Source: JAYUJH01 sp043765375 (GTDB lineage: Bacteria; Pseudomonadota; Alphaproteobacteria; Rickettsiales; UBA998). Taken from it: a stretch of 64,000 nt of DNA. Positions 44,727 to 54,444 of this stretch are shown piece by piece; position 1 is the stretch's first letter, and each line of letters starts with the position of its first letter. The translations under genes were made by a program, and so were the position numbers. The stretch lies in assembly GCA_043765375.1 (NCBI GenBank), contig JAYUJH010000032.1, positions 1 to 64,000 of the forward strand, written 5' to 3'. Under the pieces are notes generated by a model. That model worked only from the letters and a program-made list of their open reading frames with translations. It did not search any database and was not told where the DNA came from.

Positions 44727-45677
44727 TTATTTGCCCCCAGTTATTCCGCCTTGTGCCTTCAAACGAACCACCATCGGCCCCATCACCACCAACATCAGGG
44801 CGGGCAACAACAAACATATTAATGGAATTGCCATTAAAGCGGGTAATCTTCCTGCTTTTTCTTCCGCTAGCATCAACCTTGTTTGACGATAATCATCGGA
44901 TAAAACACGCAAAGTATCAGTTAAATTAGTTCCAAACTTCTCCGTTTGAATCAGCGCAGCAACCAATGAACGATACGCCACCAAATCAATACGATCAGCG
45001 AGGTTCATCAATGCTTGCGAACGATTATTCAATAACGCTAGCTCCAAGCGAGTTTTACCAAGCTCTTTTGCAAATAGTGGGTGCGCCGAACCTAATTCAT
45101 CAGCCACACGATTAATTGCAGCGTCTAATGCCAAACCAGATTCCACACATACCACCATCAAATCTAACCCATCGGGAAAAGAACGCAATAATTTCTTTTG
45201 CCTTTTTTGCCGTGAATTGCTCACAAAAATTGATGCGCCAAACAAGCCAACCACCAGCAATAATCCACCCAGAGCATAAAATAAAAGTTTGCCTTTCAAC
45301 AAACATAGCAACCCAATCATCGCTAGCAAATAGCCACCAACTCTTCTATAAAACAACAAGTGCATTGGGCCATTAACGGAATCAAGCCCTGCGACTAATG
45401 AAGCATATTTTGCATCTCTCAACGCTTTATCAACGTCCATACCCATAGTTCGTAAAATCTGATTCTCAAACTTAGCGAAACCTGTCAATTGATCATTCAT
45501 TTCAACAAATTGATCATCACGATTAAATCCAACATCGCTATATGCGCTAGTCAGCCTCGCCTCTCTATCCAACCTTTTACTGCGCTCTTTTTTGCTTATC
45601 GCAACATCAATCAACATGTACATCACAAAACATGCCATTGATAAAATTGAAGCTATAATTACGGGACTATCAAACAT
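44727..45677 (-). CDS. tadC: Tad pilus inner-membrane platform protein TadC
   Basis: This 316-residue protein has an N-terminal membrane segment, a pair of central membrane helices (about residues 110-155), the T2SSF/GspF-like domain (FPDGLDLMVVCVESGLALDAA; KTRLELALLNNRSQAL) and a C-terminal membrane helix (PLICLLLPALMLVVMGP). With TadB it forms the platform that the CpaF motor acts on. It follows tadB by 18 bp and is the last intact gene of the Cpa/Tad operon before addA. Confidence 0.93.
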   Translation of the reverse strand: MFDSPVIIASILSMACFVMYMLIDVAISKKERSKRLDREARLTSAYSDVGFNRDDQFVEMNDQLTGFAKFENQILRTMGMDVDKALRDAKYASLVAGLDSVNGPMHLLFYRRVGGYLLAMIGLLCLLKGKLLFYALGGLLLVVGLFGASIFVSNSRQKRQKKLLRSFPDGLDLMVVCVESGLALDAAINRVADELGSAHPLFAKELGKTRLELALLNNRSQALMNLADRIDLVAYRSLVAALIQTEKFGTNLTDTLRVLSDDYRQTRLMLAEEKAGRLPALMAIPLICLLLPALMLVVMGPMVVRLKAQGGITGGK

Positions 45678-45695
45678 ATTAACGCCAAATTAAAA

Positions 45696-46673
45696 TTAAA
45701 TATCAATATTAACCATTTTTCGCACAATCACTTGTGACAACACCACCATGCCAATGGCAACTGCAAAAATCTTATTACCAAGTTCAGTGTAAAATAATGG
45801 TTCTAAATGTTGCCGTGCCATAAAAAACAGCACTCCAAACACTAATAGCGGAATACACGCCAAAATGTAACCTGTAACACGCCCTTCTGAGGTCATAGCG
45901 CGGATTTTTTGACGCAGTTGCTTGCGTTTGCGAATAATACCAGATAAATTAGACATAATCTCCGCTAGATTTCCACCAGTTTCCTGCTGTATCTTCAGCA
46001 CTACCACGAAAAAACGAATATCTTGCTCATCAATTCGCACCGCCAACCTATCTAATGCGTCGGACATACTTCGCCCCAGCGCAATTTCATCGGAGAGTTG
46101 ACGGAACTCTGATTTCACTGGATCGTCCATATTTTCCACCACCATATTCACGGCACTGCTAACGGGAAAGCCAGATTTCACGCTGCGAACAATCATATCC
46201 AACACATCGGGGAACATATTAATAAACTTCAAATTGCGTTTCTTAATGATATTGGTCAATGTTTTGTTACACAACCATATCGGGAATAAGCAAGCCCCAA
46301 CCAGATACATCACACCCAAACCACGAAACAACACAAACCCAACGCAGGCGATGAATAGCAACACAAAAAACGCCACAAAGCCAGCGGCACTATTTTGCTT
46401 GCCCGCTCGCACCAACTTAACTATAAATCTTTTACCCAGAGGAAGATATGACAGCGCCTTAAATAATGGCGACTGATTAACATCTGCTTTCAAAATCTCC
46501 ATCGTTTCATTGAAACTATCTTTTTTTGCATTGAGATATTGATTTTCACTTTTCACTTGTTGCAAAATATTTTGCGTATGCGCACCAGCTGATGCAACTT
46601 TTTTATTCATAATTTGCGAATAAAAAATATACACAATTAAAAAAACTAATATTGCGATTAATGCTGCAATCAT
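45696..46673 (-). CDS. tadB: Tad pilus inner-membrane platform protein TadB
   Basis: This 325-residue GspF-type protein starts with a membrane helix (residues 1-18). It has a central pair of helices (about 95-135), the cytoplasmic T2SSF domain (MFPDVLDMIVRSVKSGFPVS; QQETGGNLAEIMSNLSG) and a C-terminal hydrophobic hairpin. It assembles with TadC under the CpaF ATPase. Its ATG overlaps the cpaF stop by 4 bp, so it is translationally coupled to the motor gene. Confidence 0.94.
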   Translation of the reverse strand: MIAALIAILVFLIVYIFYSQIMNKKVASAGAHTQNILQQVKSENQYLNAKKDSFNETMEILKADVNQSPLFKALSYLPLGKRFIVKLVRAGKQNSAAGFVAFFVLLFIACVGFVLFRGLGVMYLVGACLFPIWLCNKTLTNIIKKRNLKFINMFPDVLDMIVRSVKSGFPVSSAVNMVVENMDDPVKSEFRQLSDEIALGRSMSDALDRLAVRIDEQDIRFFVVVLKIQQETGGNLAEIMSNLSGIIRKRKQLRQKIRAMTSEGRVTGYILACIPLLVFGVLFFMARQHLEPLFYTELGNKIFAVAIGMVVLSQVIVRKMVNIDI

Positions 46674-48199
46674 AATCTGCCCTGTCCGCCCAATTCTAAT
46701 GCTTCTAATAATTCTTTTTCTCTGCCAAAATATTCAGCCCTTGGCGCAAACTTAGGACGAATCCCACTTGAACGAAACTCACCAATCAAATTGCCCAAAT
46801 TATCAACGCCCGAAGCATGATAACTAAATAATGTTTGTGTAACGATAGTATCGCCTTCTCTACCAACAACTTCTTCAATATGGGTCACTCGGCGTTTGCC
46901 ATCACGCATTCTTTGCAATTGCACAATCAGCTGCAATGCGCTTGAAATCTGATAACGAAGCGATGAATCACTAATTTTAATGCCCGACATATTCACTAGA
47001 TTTTCAATCCTCGCTAAACAATCCCTAGGCGAATTAGAGTGAATTGTCGCAAGCGAGCCATCATGCCCCGTATTCATTGCGGTCAACACATCAATCACTT
47101 CATCGCCACGAATCTCACCAAGAATAATCCTATCAGGACGCATACGCAAAGCATTTCTCACTAATTGCCGCTGCGTTACCTCACCAACACCCTCACTTGA
47201 GGCGGGGCGAGTCTCCAAACGCAATACATGTGGTTGCATCATCTGCAATTCCGCCGCATCTTCAATCGTAATAACCCGCTCACCATTATCAATATGCTTG
47301 GACAACGCATTAAGCATAGTAGTTTTGCCACTACCAGTCCCCCCAGATACGATTATATTCAAGCGAATATTAGCACAAATCTCCAAAAACTTTGCCATTT
47401 GCGTGGTCATAGAACCATATGAAACATAATCTTTCAAACTGATTTTTGCTTCCTTAAACTTACGAATTGAAACAAGTGCGCCATCAAGCGCAAGTGGCGG
47501 CACAATCGCATTAAAACGAGATCCATCAGGCAGGCGAGCGTCAACCATCGGGCTTGCCTCATCAATCCTGCGCCCAACCCTTGTTACAATCCGCTGAATA
47601 ATCGCCATTAAATGCTGCTCATTCATAAAAGTAACATCAGTTAAATATATCTTACCCTGACGCTCAATATAAACTTGTTTAGCGGTATTAATCATAATAT
47701 CAGAAACATCTTGATCCCGCAATAAAGGCTCTAAAGGACCAAAACCCAGCACTTCATCGGTTACTTGATCCTTCAATAACACCATTTGATTGGCAGTCAA
47801 GGGTGCTTCAATCCCCGTGATTAATTTGGATAATTCAGCATGGATTCTTTGTTTGCGGCGTTCCTCAGTCAATTGATACATCACGGCGAAATCAATTTTA
47901 TCAACCAATTCGTTGATTAAATATGTCTTAACTTCCATAAACTTTGGAGTTTCTTGCGTTCTATCAACAAAACTTATTCTCTCAGGAGTTGAGTTAGCAT
48001 ATGTTTTATTTTCAGCGGCACCCGTGGTTTGCGCATATAAAGCTGAAGATTGTCGTGGCGCAATTTCTCCACTTTTCTCTATACTCGGAATAACTGCGGG
48101 AAGGTGTGTGTCACCACCAACTAGTGCAGAACTCTCAATATTTTGAGGTTGCGTGCTAGTTTCATTTCCATCAGATGATCCAGTTTTTTTACCAAACAT
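46670..48199 (-). CDS. cpaF: Tad pilus motor ATPase CpaF (TadA)
   Basis: This 509-residue type II/IV secretion ATPase has a disordered first 80 residues, then FGPLEPLLRDQDVSDIMINT, Walker A (VSGGTGSGKTTMLNAL), the Asp box region (RVITIEDAAELQM) and Walker B (RPDRIILGEIRGDEVIDVL) with the His box (HDGSLATIHSNSP). CpaF powers extension and retraction of Flp-type pili. All catalytic motifs look intact. It follows cpaE by 8 bp. Confidence 0.96.
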   Translation of the reverse strand: MFGKKTGSSDGNETSTQPQNIESSALVGGDTHLPAVIPSIEKSGEIAPRQSSALYAQTTGAAENKTYANSTPERISFVDRTQETPKFMEVKTYLINELVDKIDFAVMYQLTEERRKQRIHAELSKLITGIEAPLTANQMVLLKDQVTDEVLGFGPLEPLLRDQDVSDIMINTAKQVYIERQGKIYLTDVTFMNEQHLMAIIQRIVTRVGRRIDEASPMVDARLPDGSRFNAIVPPLALDGALVSIRKFKEAKISLKDYVSYGSMTTQMAKFLEICANIRLNIIVSGGTGSGKTTMLNALSKHIDNGERVITIEDAAELQMMQPHVLRLETRPASSEGVGEVTQRQLVRNALRMRPDRIILGEIRGDEVIDVLTAMNTGHDGSLATIHSNSPRDCLARIENLVNMSGIKISDSSLRYQISSALQLIVQLQRMRDGKRRVTHIEEVVGREGDTIVTQTLFSYHASGVDNLGNLIGEFRSSGIRPKFAPRAEYFGREKELLEALELGGQGRL

Positions 48200-48207
48200 A
48201 TTCCCTC

Positions 48208-49323
48208 TTACAGCACCAGCCGTGCCACTCTTTCAAGCTCATTAGATAATTGTGATTTTCCAATATCACTGACAAATACGCCTTTATTCTCCGCTTGACA
48301 AACCACCTTAATGTCATTTGGCAAATAAGCCTTAATTTCCATACCCATTATTCTCTCAAAATCCTTAGGATTCAAAGATTCCTTAAAGCGTGAACCACTA
48401 CGATTTATCACCATTGAAATAGCTTTGGAGTTAAAACCAAGCTCTGTCCAAGCGTTCAATAAACGTGAACTATGCGCAATGGATTTAAGCAATAATTGTG
48501 ATACCACTAAAATATGATCGGAATAACTCACCGCCGATGAAATCCACCTATCCCAACGATGCGGCAAATCTAATATCACATACTCATATTGAGCAGTTAA
48601 ATGACTAATGAAATCTCGTATTAATTCTGGCTTCAAGTCTGGCACAAAATTGAGGCTTTGTGGCGATGATATAACGTTTAATCCAGATGAATGCACACTA
48701 ACCATACGCTGCAATAAAGTTGCGTCAACCCCTCTATCAGGGTGATCAAAAATCTCTTTAATGCTATAAGGTTGATTTAATTCCAAATGCCGCGCAACCA
48801 TGCCAAATTGATAATCCAAATCTACCAAAACAACTTTTTTCTTATGAATGCTAGCCAAACAATTTGCAACATTTAAGGCAACCATGCTTGAGCCATCTCC
48901 AGCTCCACCACCTATCACCGCAATAGTCTTACCATTTAATGCTGATTTTTCACCTGAATAAAATAACACTTGACGTATATCAGCAACGGGGGCGTTACCG
49001 TTAAAATACTCAACAACCCCTCTTTCTTTTAATGCACGATAAAATGAGATATCATTCGTATTACCAATCACAACAACTTTCGTTCCAGCATCGCACTGTT
49101 CCGCCAAGCTATCCAATTCGGATAGCATATCAAAAGTTCTATCCGCAATGAACATTATAATATATTTAATTATCAAACGCTCTGATACAACGAAATTTGC
49201 TGCGTCAGCAGGGCTGCCTTGAATATATTCAATATCCTTATAACCAACAGCAGAGGTTATTGACGTTACAATATCCAAATCCGAAGGTTCTGTAATAATT
49301 GCTAAAACTGGACTTCTTTCCAT
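48208..49323 (-). CDS. cpaE: Pilus-assembly ATPase-like protein CpaE (TadZ)
   Basis: This 371-residue protein has an N-terminal receiver-like domain (about 1-130) and a C-terminal ParA/MinD-like domain starting KTIAVIGGGAGDGSSMVALN. The P-loop has no Lys in the usual place (GGGAGDGSS), as is common for CpaE/TadZ proteins, which act mainly as polar localisers. VVLVDLDYQFG and YEYVILDLPHRWD follow as the family A' and Walker B motifs. It lies between cpaD (18 bp) and cpaF (8 bp). Confidence 0.93.
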   Translation of the reverse strand: MERSPVLAIITEPSDLDIVTSITSAVGYKDIEYIQGSPADAANFVVSERLIIKYIIMFIADRTFDMLSELDSLAEQCDAGTKVVVIGNTNDISFYRALKERGVVEYFNGNAPVADIRQVLFYSGEKSALNGKTIAVIGGGAGDGSSMVALNVANCLASIHKKKVVLVDLDYQFGMVARHLELNQPYSIKEIFDHPDRGVDATLLQRMVSVHSSGLNVISSPQSLNFVPDLKPELIRDFISHLTAQYEYVILDLPHRWDRWISSAVSYSDHILVVSQLLLKSIAHSSRLLNAWTELGFNSKAISMVINRSGSRFKESLNPKDFERIMGMEIKAYLPNDIKVVCQAENKGVFVSDIGKSQLSNELERVARLVL

Positions 49324-49341
49324 ATCAAAATACTTTCAATA

Positions 49342-49935
49342 TTAATTAAAGTTCAAAGAATTAACAGTTAAGCCACCACTATTTCCAGCACTAAAATTAC
49401 GCCTAGAATCAAAGAACCTGTAGCCACGCATTGATTTTGCCGCCGAGCGTGAATCCATAAATCCAAGCAAGTCTGGGTTGACAAACTCATTACGGTTCGT
49501 CACCATCTGCACCATATTTGACGCCATTGAGCAACCAAATGTTGGGTGATTTAAGTTATATGGGTTGATCCTATTATCAATGTAACTATTTTGGCAATCT
49601 CTAGCAATAACTCGCTCATACACAAGGCTAATTTCGCTATAATCAGACGCTATCCATTCATGCTCAATCCCGTATAAATCCAAAGTTTCCTCAGCTGAAT
49701 CACAAAGCAAGTCACCTTCAACACAATATATAATTGCGCTGCTTGGCTGATCCGATTCAACCCACTCCTTAATTTCATCAATTGAACTGGGAGATCCAAG
49801 CTCAACCGTTACTGTTTCTGAAGAAACATCAAGTAATGACTCAGGGTTTCCTCTATTATTATAAGCCTCCGTTGGTATTTTTGAACAACCAACCATCAGC
49901 AGCCCAAAAGCTATTAGCGAAATATAATTTTTCAT
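49342..49935 (-). CDS. cpaD: Tad pilus lipoprotein CpaD
   Basis: This 197-residue protein has a lipoprotein signal (GLLMVGC, lipid Cys near residue 17). The second half has the CpaD phrase NHPTFGCSMASNMVQMVTN followed by NPDLLGF, which corresponds to the family's 'FGCA-ANLA-MV-P-DL' block. CpaD acts with the secretin in the outer membrane. The N-terminal part is poorly conserved, as usual. It starts 1 bp after the cpaC stop. Confidence 0.88.
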   Translation of the reverse strand: MKNYISLIAFGLLMVGCSKIPTEAYNNRGNPESLLDVSSETVTVELGSPSSIDEIKEWVESDQPSSAIIYCVEGDLLCDSAEETLDLYGIEHEWIASDYSEISLVYERVIARDCQNSYIDNRINPYNLNHPTFGCSMASNMVQMVTNRNEFVNPDLLGFMDSRSAAKSMRGYRFFDSRRNFSAGNSGGLTVNSLNFN

Positions 49936-49936
49936 A

Positions 49937-51421
49937 TTAATCTACCATAAATCCAACTGGACCCTCTGTTGTTGGCGTTTGCGAAACCCTGTCTACATTA
50001 CCCTGCAAGCTCCCCATAGCACCATAGAAAAATGTTTCCATGAGAGTTGCCGGCCTGAAATTATCAGTTGGCATTTTCAAATCACTGGAAGCGACTGGGT
50101 CAACCAAGTTTGGAGTAACAGCTAGCACCAATTCCGTTTCTTCACGTTGATATGAAACACTGCTAAATAATGCGCCTAAAATTGGGATTTCTTTAAGACC
50201 CGGAACTGTATCAAGGCTTGAAGCGAGCTTATCTTGAATCAAGCCCGCTATCATAAAGCTCTCTCCTGGAGCAAGCTCAACCACTGATTGCGCCCGCCTA
50301 GTTGAAAGACTTGGGACTGCAAAACCACTCACCCTTATCGCATTATCATTATTTATCTCTGAAACCTCGGGAGCAACCGCAACCCTTATACGATTTTCCG
50401 AAATCACAAAAGGAGTGAAGCGAACTGAAACTCCAAACGGCTTATATTCAATTCCAATACCATTCAAATTAGGCACAGGGATTGGAAACTCCCCTCCAAC
50501 CAAAAACTGCGATTCCTCACCAGAAAGAGAAACTAAATTAGGCTCAGCAAGCAACTTAAATAAGTTATCGCGCTCTAACGCCTCTAACATTCCAGAGATT
50601 GAATCTCCACCTGGAAGCAATTTACTCAAAGAAGCATACCCCCTTTGCCCCGATGCAATGCCATTACCCTGACCAACAGGAATCTCAAAGCTGCCCAACG
50701 GAACCCCAGATCCACTCACCAATCCAGCTATACCAGCGCCAGTTCCAAGCGAAAACAAGCTACTCCCACCAACTTTTGTTGACTGCAAACTTATTCCCAT
50801 ATTTTTTAACGCAGTTTTCCTAATCTCACCAACACGAACTCGCAACATCACTTGCTGCCCCGAAGTTATCTGCAACATATTCATCACACGGGGATCTTCT
50901 GTGTTTGCCGCCATAATTGGGTTAGAACCAGTCCCACCAGAGGTCAGCCTGCCTTTTTTAATTGCGCTAACAGGGTTCAAAAACTCACGCACAATCTCAA
51001 CAGCTTGCTCAGCAATTCTTGCACTGCCCACCCTGCCTGTCAACACTACATTAGTATTTAACATCTCAACAGCAATATCTTCATTAGGCAGAAACTCGCT
51101 CAAAGCCTTTCTGATTGCGGGCAAATCATGATTTACCGACACATCAATATCACGCAAAACGCCGTCATCACCAATCACACGAACATCGGTTTTACCAACC
51201 GTTTTACCTATCACCGTTAATATTCGCTTATCATGCACATAGGCGTCAGCGACATCAGGATTGGCAACTATAACCTCAGTCATATCACCTGATACTGTTA
51301 CTAATTCCGACCTACCGACTGGTATATTCAACTCATCAGCGTGCGAATAAACCGACACCAAACAACTAGTTATTCCCAAAGCCACAACGACTGATTTTAC
51401 ATTATTCAAAAAACTCATCAC
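49937..51421 (-). CDS. cpaC: Tad pilus secretin CpaC (RcpA)
   Basis: This 494-residue outer-membrane secretin has a signal peptide, an N-terminal pilus-formation domain (IPVGRSELVTVSGDMTEVIV; ADAYVHDKRILTVIGKTVGK), a BON-like region and the secretin core (QVMLRVRVGEIRKTALKNMG; LAEPNLVSLSGEESQFLVGG; VVELAPGESFMIAGL). It forms the outer-membrane pore for the pilus. It is the second gene of the operon, 17 bp after cpaB. Confidence 0.96.
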   Translation of the reverse strand: MMSFLNNVKSVVVALGITSCLVSVYSHADELNIPVGRSELVTVSGDMTEVIVANPDVADAYVHDKRILTVIGKTVGKTDVRVIGDDGVLRDIDVSVNHDLPAIRKALSEFLPNEDIAVEMLNTNVVLTGRVGSARIAEQAVEIVREFLNPVSAIKKGRLTSGGTGSNPIMAANTEDPRVMNMLQITSGQQVMLRVRVGEIRKTALKNMGISLQSTKVGGSSLFSLGTGAGIAGLVSGSGVPLGSFEIPVGQGNGIASGQRGYASLSKLLPGGDSISGMLEALERDNLFKLLAEPNLVSLSGEESQFLVGGEFPIPVPNLNGIGIEYKPFGVSVRFTPFVISENRIRVAVAPEVSEINNDNAIRVSGFAVPSLSTRRAQSVVELAPGESFMIAGLIQDKLASSLDTVPGLKEIPILGALFSSVSYQREETELVLAVTPNLVDPVASSDLKMPTDNFRPATLMETFFYGAMGSLQGNVDRVSQTPTTEGPVGFMVD

Positions 51422-51438
51422 AAAAACTCACTAAAAAC

Positions 51439-52386
51439 TTATTCAACAATTTTGGCTTTCTCAGATACGGCACCATCTAATTCTTCTTCCGCCTCCTCAA
51501 CAACCTCTTCCTCAACCGCTTTTTTCTTCAACTCAATATCAGTTTTCTGCACACCACGTATCACAGAAACCTTTTCAATTTCCTCTTTTTTCTTAGCAGG
51601 CACATGAACGTAATTAGTTAAATCCTTATCCAGCGTTACCAAAAACTCACTTTCAACATCTTTATCTTCCAATGCACGCAAAACCAATGACACATAACCC
51701 AAATCCTGCGCCAATCTAATTTTTTGCGCATCTTCCAAACTCACTTCCACACTCACTGATGATGGTATCTTGTCCCTAGCAGCAGAGTCACCAGCTGAAG
51801 TTGACTTCATCTCAACAGTCGCACGTTGATTAACCGCCAAAACCCTAACATTTCCAACTAGTGTTTCTGTTACTGATTTGTCGGTAATTCCAGTCAATGA
51901 AGATTCTTCAGTATCCAATTTATGCTTCCTTGTCACCACCACGTCAACCCTGTCACCTGGCAAAACAAATCCAGCAAGCCCTGCAACTGCGTCACTTGAC
52001 ATTGTTACCATTTTCATACCAGCACTTAAGTTAGCAGCAATAAAATTGGGATCTTCAGGGTTAGAAAGGCGATTCATATTAATCGGCTCACCTTTCACAA
52101 ATGTTGAACGAGATACTTGCCCAATTAGCTTTTCACCAGATTGTTCAGTGGTTGCAAATCCCTCTAAAACCAAGTGTTTCGGCCAAGATTTTGAATCCAA
52201 CATTGCTTCAGTTATCACATCACCAAGCTCAATATTATCCTTTGCCACCACTACGCTTGCAGTCTCAAACTCTGGCTTCTGATTAATCACCACGGCGGTT
52301 GGCTCTTTTTGTCCCAACAAATTATAAGCGAGTAAAAACGATGCGAGCGCAAAAATAAGCGCAATAACTATTCCAACCAATCTCAT
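51439..52386 (-). CDS. cpaB: Flp pilus assembly protein CpaB (RcpC)
   Basis: This 315-residue protein has an N-terminal membrane helix (about residues 4-22), a SAF domain (VVVAKDNIELGDVITEAML) and the RcpC/CpaB beta domain (AVAGLAGFVLPGDRVDVVVT). It supports secretin assembly in the periplasm. The C-terminal 45 residues form a Lys/Glu-rich, probably coiled tail (VEEEVVEEAEEELDG) not typical of the family. It is the first gene of cpaB-C-D-E-F-tadB-tadC; no pilin or prepilin peptidase gene precedes it. Confidence 0.93.
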   Translation of the reverse strand: MRLVGIVIALIFALASFLLAYNLLGQKEPTAVVINQKPEFETASVVVAKDNIELGDVITEAMLDSKSWPKHLVLEGFATTEQSGEKLIGQVSRSTFVKGEPINMNRLSNPEDPNFIAANLSAGMKMVTMSSDAVAGLAGFVLPGDRVDVVVTRKHKLDTEESSLTGITDKSVTETLVGNVRVLAVNQRATVEMKSTSAGDSAARDKIPSSVSVEVSLEDAQKIRLAQDLGYVSLVLRALEDKDVESEFLVTLDKDLTNYVHVPAKKKEEIEKVSVIRGVQKTDIELKKKAVEEEVVEEAEEELDGAVSEKAKIVE

Positions 52387-52643
52387 TTAACATCACTCCT
52401 AGAAAAATCGCAATTGCGACAGAACGCACAAATTAATATACACAATTGTTACATTATGGTTAGCTATTAGGTCAAGCATTTTAATTTACTTTTTGCAAAA
52501 ACTATTAATAATATACAAAATATTAACTTTTAAGCAACAGTTTATAATTATATTCCATGGTTTATTATTGCATAATTACTTGCAAATAACAAAATTACCT
52601 TATATATGTTTCATAACATTCAATATATATATGGAGATAAATA

Positions 52644-53111
52644 ATGACAACTATATCAGCGAAATTAGAGCAACTTGGCATCACATTACCAAAAGTAACG
52701 CCGCCAGCAGCCAATTATGTGCCTTACATTAAGGTGGGTAATTTGGTTTACATTTCAGGGACTTTGCCATTGAAAGATGGAGTATTTCAGGGAGTTGGTA
52801 AAGTTGGGGATAATATTAGCATTGAAGATGCAATCGCAACCGCTCGTTGCTGCGGATTTAACATATTAGCCCATTTGCAAAATGCTTGCGCTGGTGATTT
52901 TGAGAATGTCACAAAATGCGTTAAACTTGGTATTTTCGTTAATGCCACGGGTGAGTTCACTGAGCACCCAAAAATCGCTAACGGGGTTTCTGATTTGATG
53001 GTTGAAGTTTTTGGCAAAGAAATTGGTTCACACGCCCGCTTTGCGGTTGGTGCAAGTGGCTTGCCATTTGGCGTTAGCGTTGAAGTTGAAGCAATTTTTG
53101 AAGTTAAATAA
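52644..53111 (+). CDS. RidA family (YjgF/YER057c) protein
   Basis: This 155-residue protein has the longer RidA-like form (YjgF family, atypical subgroup). Visible blocks are GNLVYISGTLPLKDG, GKVGDNISIEDAIATARCC, the central FENVTKCVKLGIFVN and the ending ARFAVGASGLPFGVSVEVEA. Classical RidA deaminates reactive enamines from PLP enzymes. The catalytic Arg position in canonical RidA lies in this final block (HARFAVG). GGAGATAA precedes the ATG. It faces away from the cpa operon across a 257-bp intergenic region that should hold both promoters. Confidence 0.88.
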   Translation: MTTISAKLEQLGITLPKVTPPAANYVPYIKVGNLVYISGTLPLKDGVFQGVGKVGDNISIEDAIATARCCGFNILAHLQNACAGDFENVTKCVKLGIFVNATGEFTEHPKIANGVSDLMVEVFGKEIGSHARFAVGASGLPFGVSVEVEAIFEVK

Positions 53112-53156
53112 TCTGAGAAATAAGTTTAAGCAATTGGAAAAACAAAGGCAAATCTA

Positions 53157-54071
53157 ATGTCAAATAAATCCCGCATATTATTCACTGCAATGTTAATATT
53201 TAGCACGACTTCATTGTTTAGTGCGGGGGTGACAGCTGCTGATTTTGTTCCTAATTTAGCTGGAAGGCTTGATTCCATTGAGCAAAAATTGGGTAAATTG
53301 CAACGCCAACCCGTTAATGCAAGCGGTGCATCATCTGGAACATCGGCGCAAGTTGAAATTGCCGCTATGCAAGAAGAAATGCGTTCATTGCGTGGGGCAG
53401 TTGAAGAAACTAGATTTGCGATTGACCAACTACAGCGTGAAACAAAATTGGGTGATGAAGATACTGAATATCGTCTTAAAATGTTGGAAAGCAAAGGCAA
53501 TGCGAATGCATCTGCTTTTGGCGATGAAGAACCAGCATCAGCGGTAACTCCGCCAGTTAGTCCACCAGCACCGACCACATCAACAGTTGCGCCAGCCGTA
53601 ACTGCACCAGCGGTGATTGCACCAGTGACGACGACGCCTACAGAGCAACCAGTCTCTGCACCAGCAAAACCATCAATTGATTCCTCCACTGCACGGGAAC
53701 ATTATAATTTTGCGGTTGGGTTAATCAGGGAAAAGCGGTTTGATAGAGCGCGTGACAGTTTCAAACAATTTATTGCGACTTACCCGAGCAATCAACTAGT
53801 TGGCAATGCTTATTATTGGTTGGGTGAAACTTATTATGTGGAAAATAATTATGCTTCCGCTGCAGAATCATTCAAGTTTGGGTTTGAGGCAAAAACTGAT
53901 GGTATCAAAGCAGCTGATAATTTATATAAATTGGCAAAATCATTGCTAAATATGGATAAGAAAAATGAGGCGTGCATTGTGTTAGATCAGTTGCAAAAAC
54001 GTTATAAACAAAGTAATCCTGAAGTTGTTGGCTTAGCTTACGAAACGCAAAGAGCATCTTCTTGCCCATAA
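53157..54071 (+). CDS. cpoB: Cell division coordinator CpoB (YbgF)
   Basis: This 304-residue periplasmic protein has a signal peptide (cleavage near residue 27, VTAA-DF), a coiled coil (about 30-115, which drives trimer formation), a Pro/Ala/Thr-rich linker (about 122-178) and three TPRs (YNFAVGLIREKRFDRARDSF onwards). CpoB links PBP1B and Tol-Pal during septal wall synthesis. tolQRAB and pal, its usual neighbours, are not in the window. The linker is unusually low in complexity. An Hpt gene follows after 16 bp. Confidence 0.9.
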   Translation: MSNKSRILFTAMLIFSTTSLFSAGVTAADFVPNLAGRLDSIEQKLGKLQRQPVNASGASSGTSAQVEIAAMQEEMRSLRGAVEETRFAIDQLQRETKLGDEDTEYRLKMLESKGNANASAFGDEEPASAVTPPVSPPAPTTSTVAPAVTAPAVIAPVTTTPTEQPVSAPAKPSIDSSTAREHYNFAVGLIREKRFDRARDSFKQFIATYPSNQLVGNAYYWLGETYYVENNYASAAESFKFGFEAKTDGIKAADNLYKLAKSLLNMDKKNEACIVLDQLQKRYKQSNPEVVGLAYETQRASSCP

Positions 54072-54087
54072 AATTGGGGTTATAACA

Positions 54088-54444
54088 ATGAATGAATTGA
54101 TATTTGATACTGATTTTTTTGCCGAAATCACTGATAATGATGCAAAAATGCAACAGGAAATATTACGAATGTTCATTGCACAAGTTGATGGCGATATTGC
54201 GCAAATGCAACATCATTTTGAAGAATATATTTTAGGTAATATGGACTTGAAATCATGGCTCAATTCAGCACACAAAATATACGGGTCTGCGGCGAATATT
54301 GGTGCGAATCAGCTTGCACATAATTGCGATATTGCACAATCATTGAATGAGGGCGATGTTGCGCAAATAACACATTATCAAAACATTATAATTGAAGATT
54401 ACAAGGCTTTGTGCGTAGTTATCTTTGATTTGCTGGTTGATTAA
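54088..54444 (+). CDS. Histidine phosphotransfer (Hpt) domain protein
   Basis: This 118-residue single-domain protein is a four-helix Hpt. The phosphate-accepting residue is His62 in AHKIYGSAANIGANQLAHNC, matching the family pattern H-x-x-x-G-S-x-x-N-x-G. It would carry phosphate between a hybrid kinase and a response regulator; in many alphaproteobacteria such a protein (ChpT-like or free Hpt) is not coded next to its partners. None is nearby. The last 26 bp overlap the end of the convergent orphan gene. Confidence 0.85.
   Translation: MNELIFDTDFFAEITDNDAKMQQEILRMFIAQVDGDIAQMQHHFEEYILGNMDLKSWLNSAHKIYGSAANIGANQLAHNCDIAQSLNEGDVAQITHYQNIIIEDYKALCVVIFDLLVD

Noticed and set aside
44725..44817. 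Longer addA start inside tadC
   Set aside because: The added residues are the tadC C-terminus in another frame; the family match begins at the TTG at 44724, which has a ribosome site.
53126..53689. A 187-codon open frame on the minus strand opposite cpoB
   Set aside because: It is Ala/Gly/Val-rich because it mirrors the Ala/Pro/Thr-rich CpoB linker; the plus-strand protein has a signal peptide, coiled coil and TPRs.
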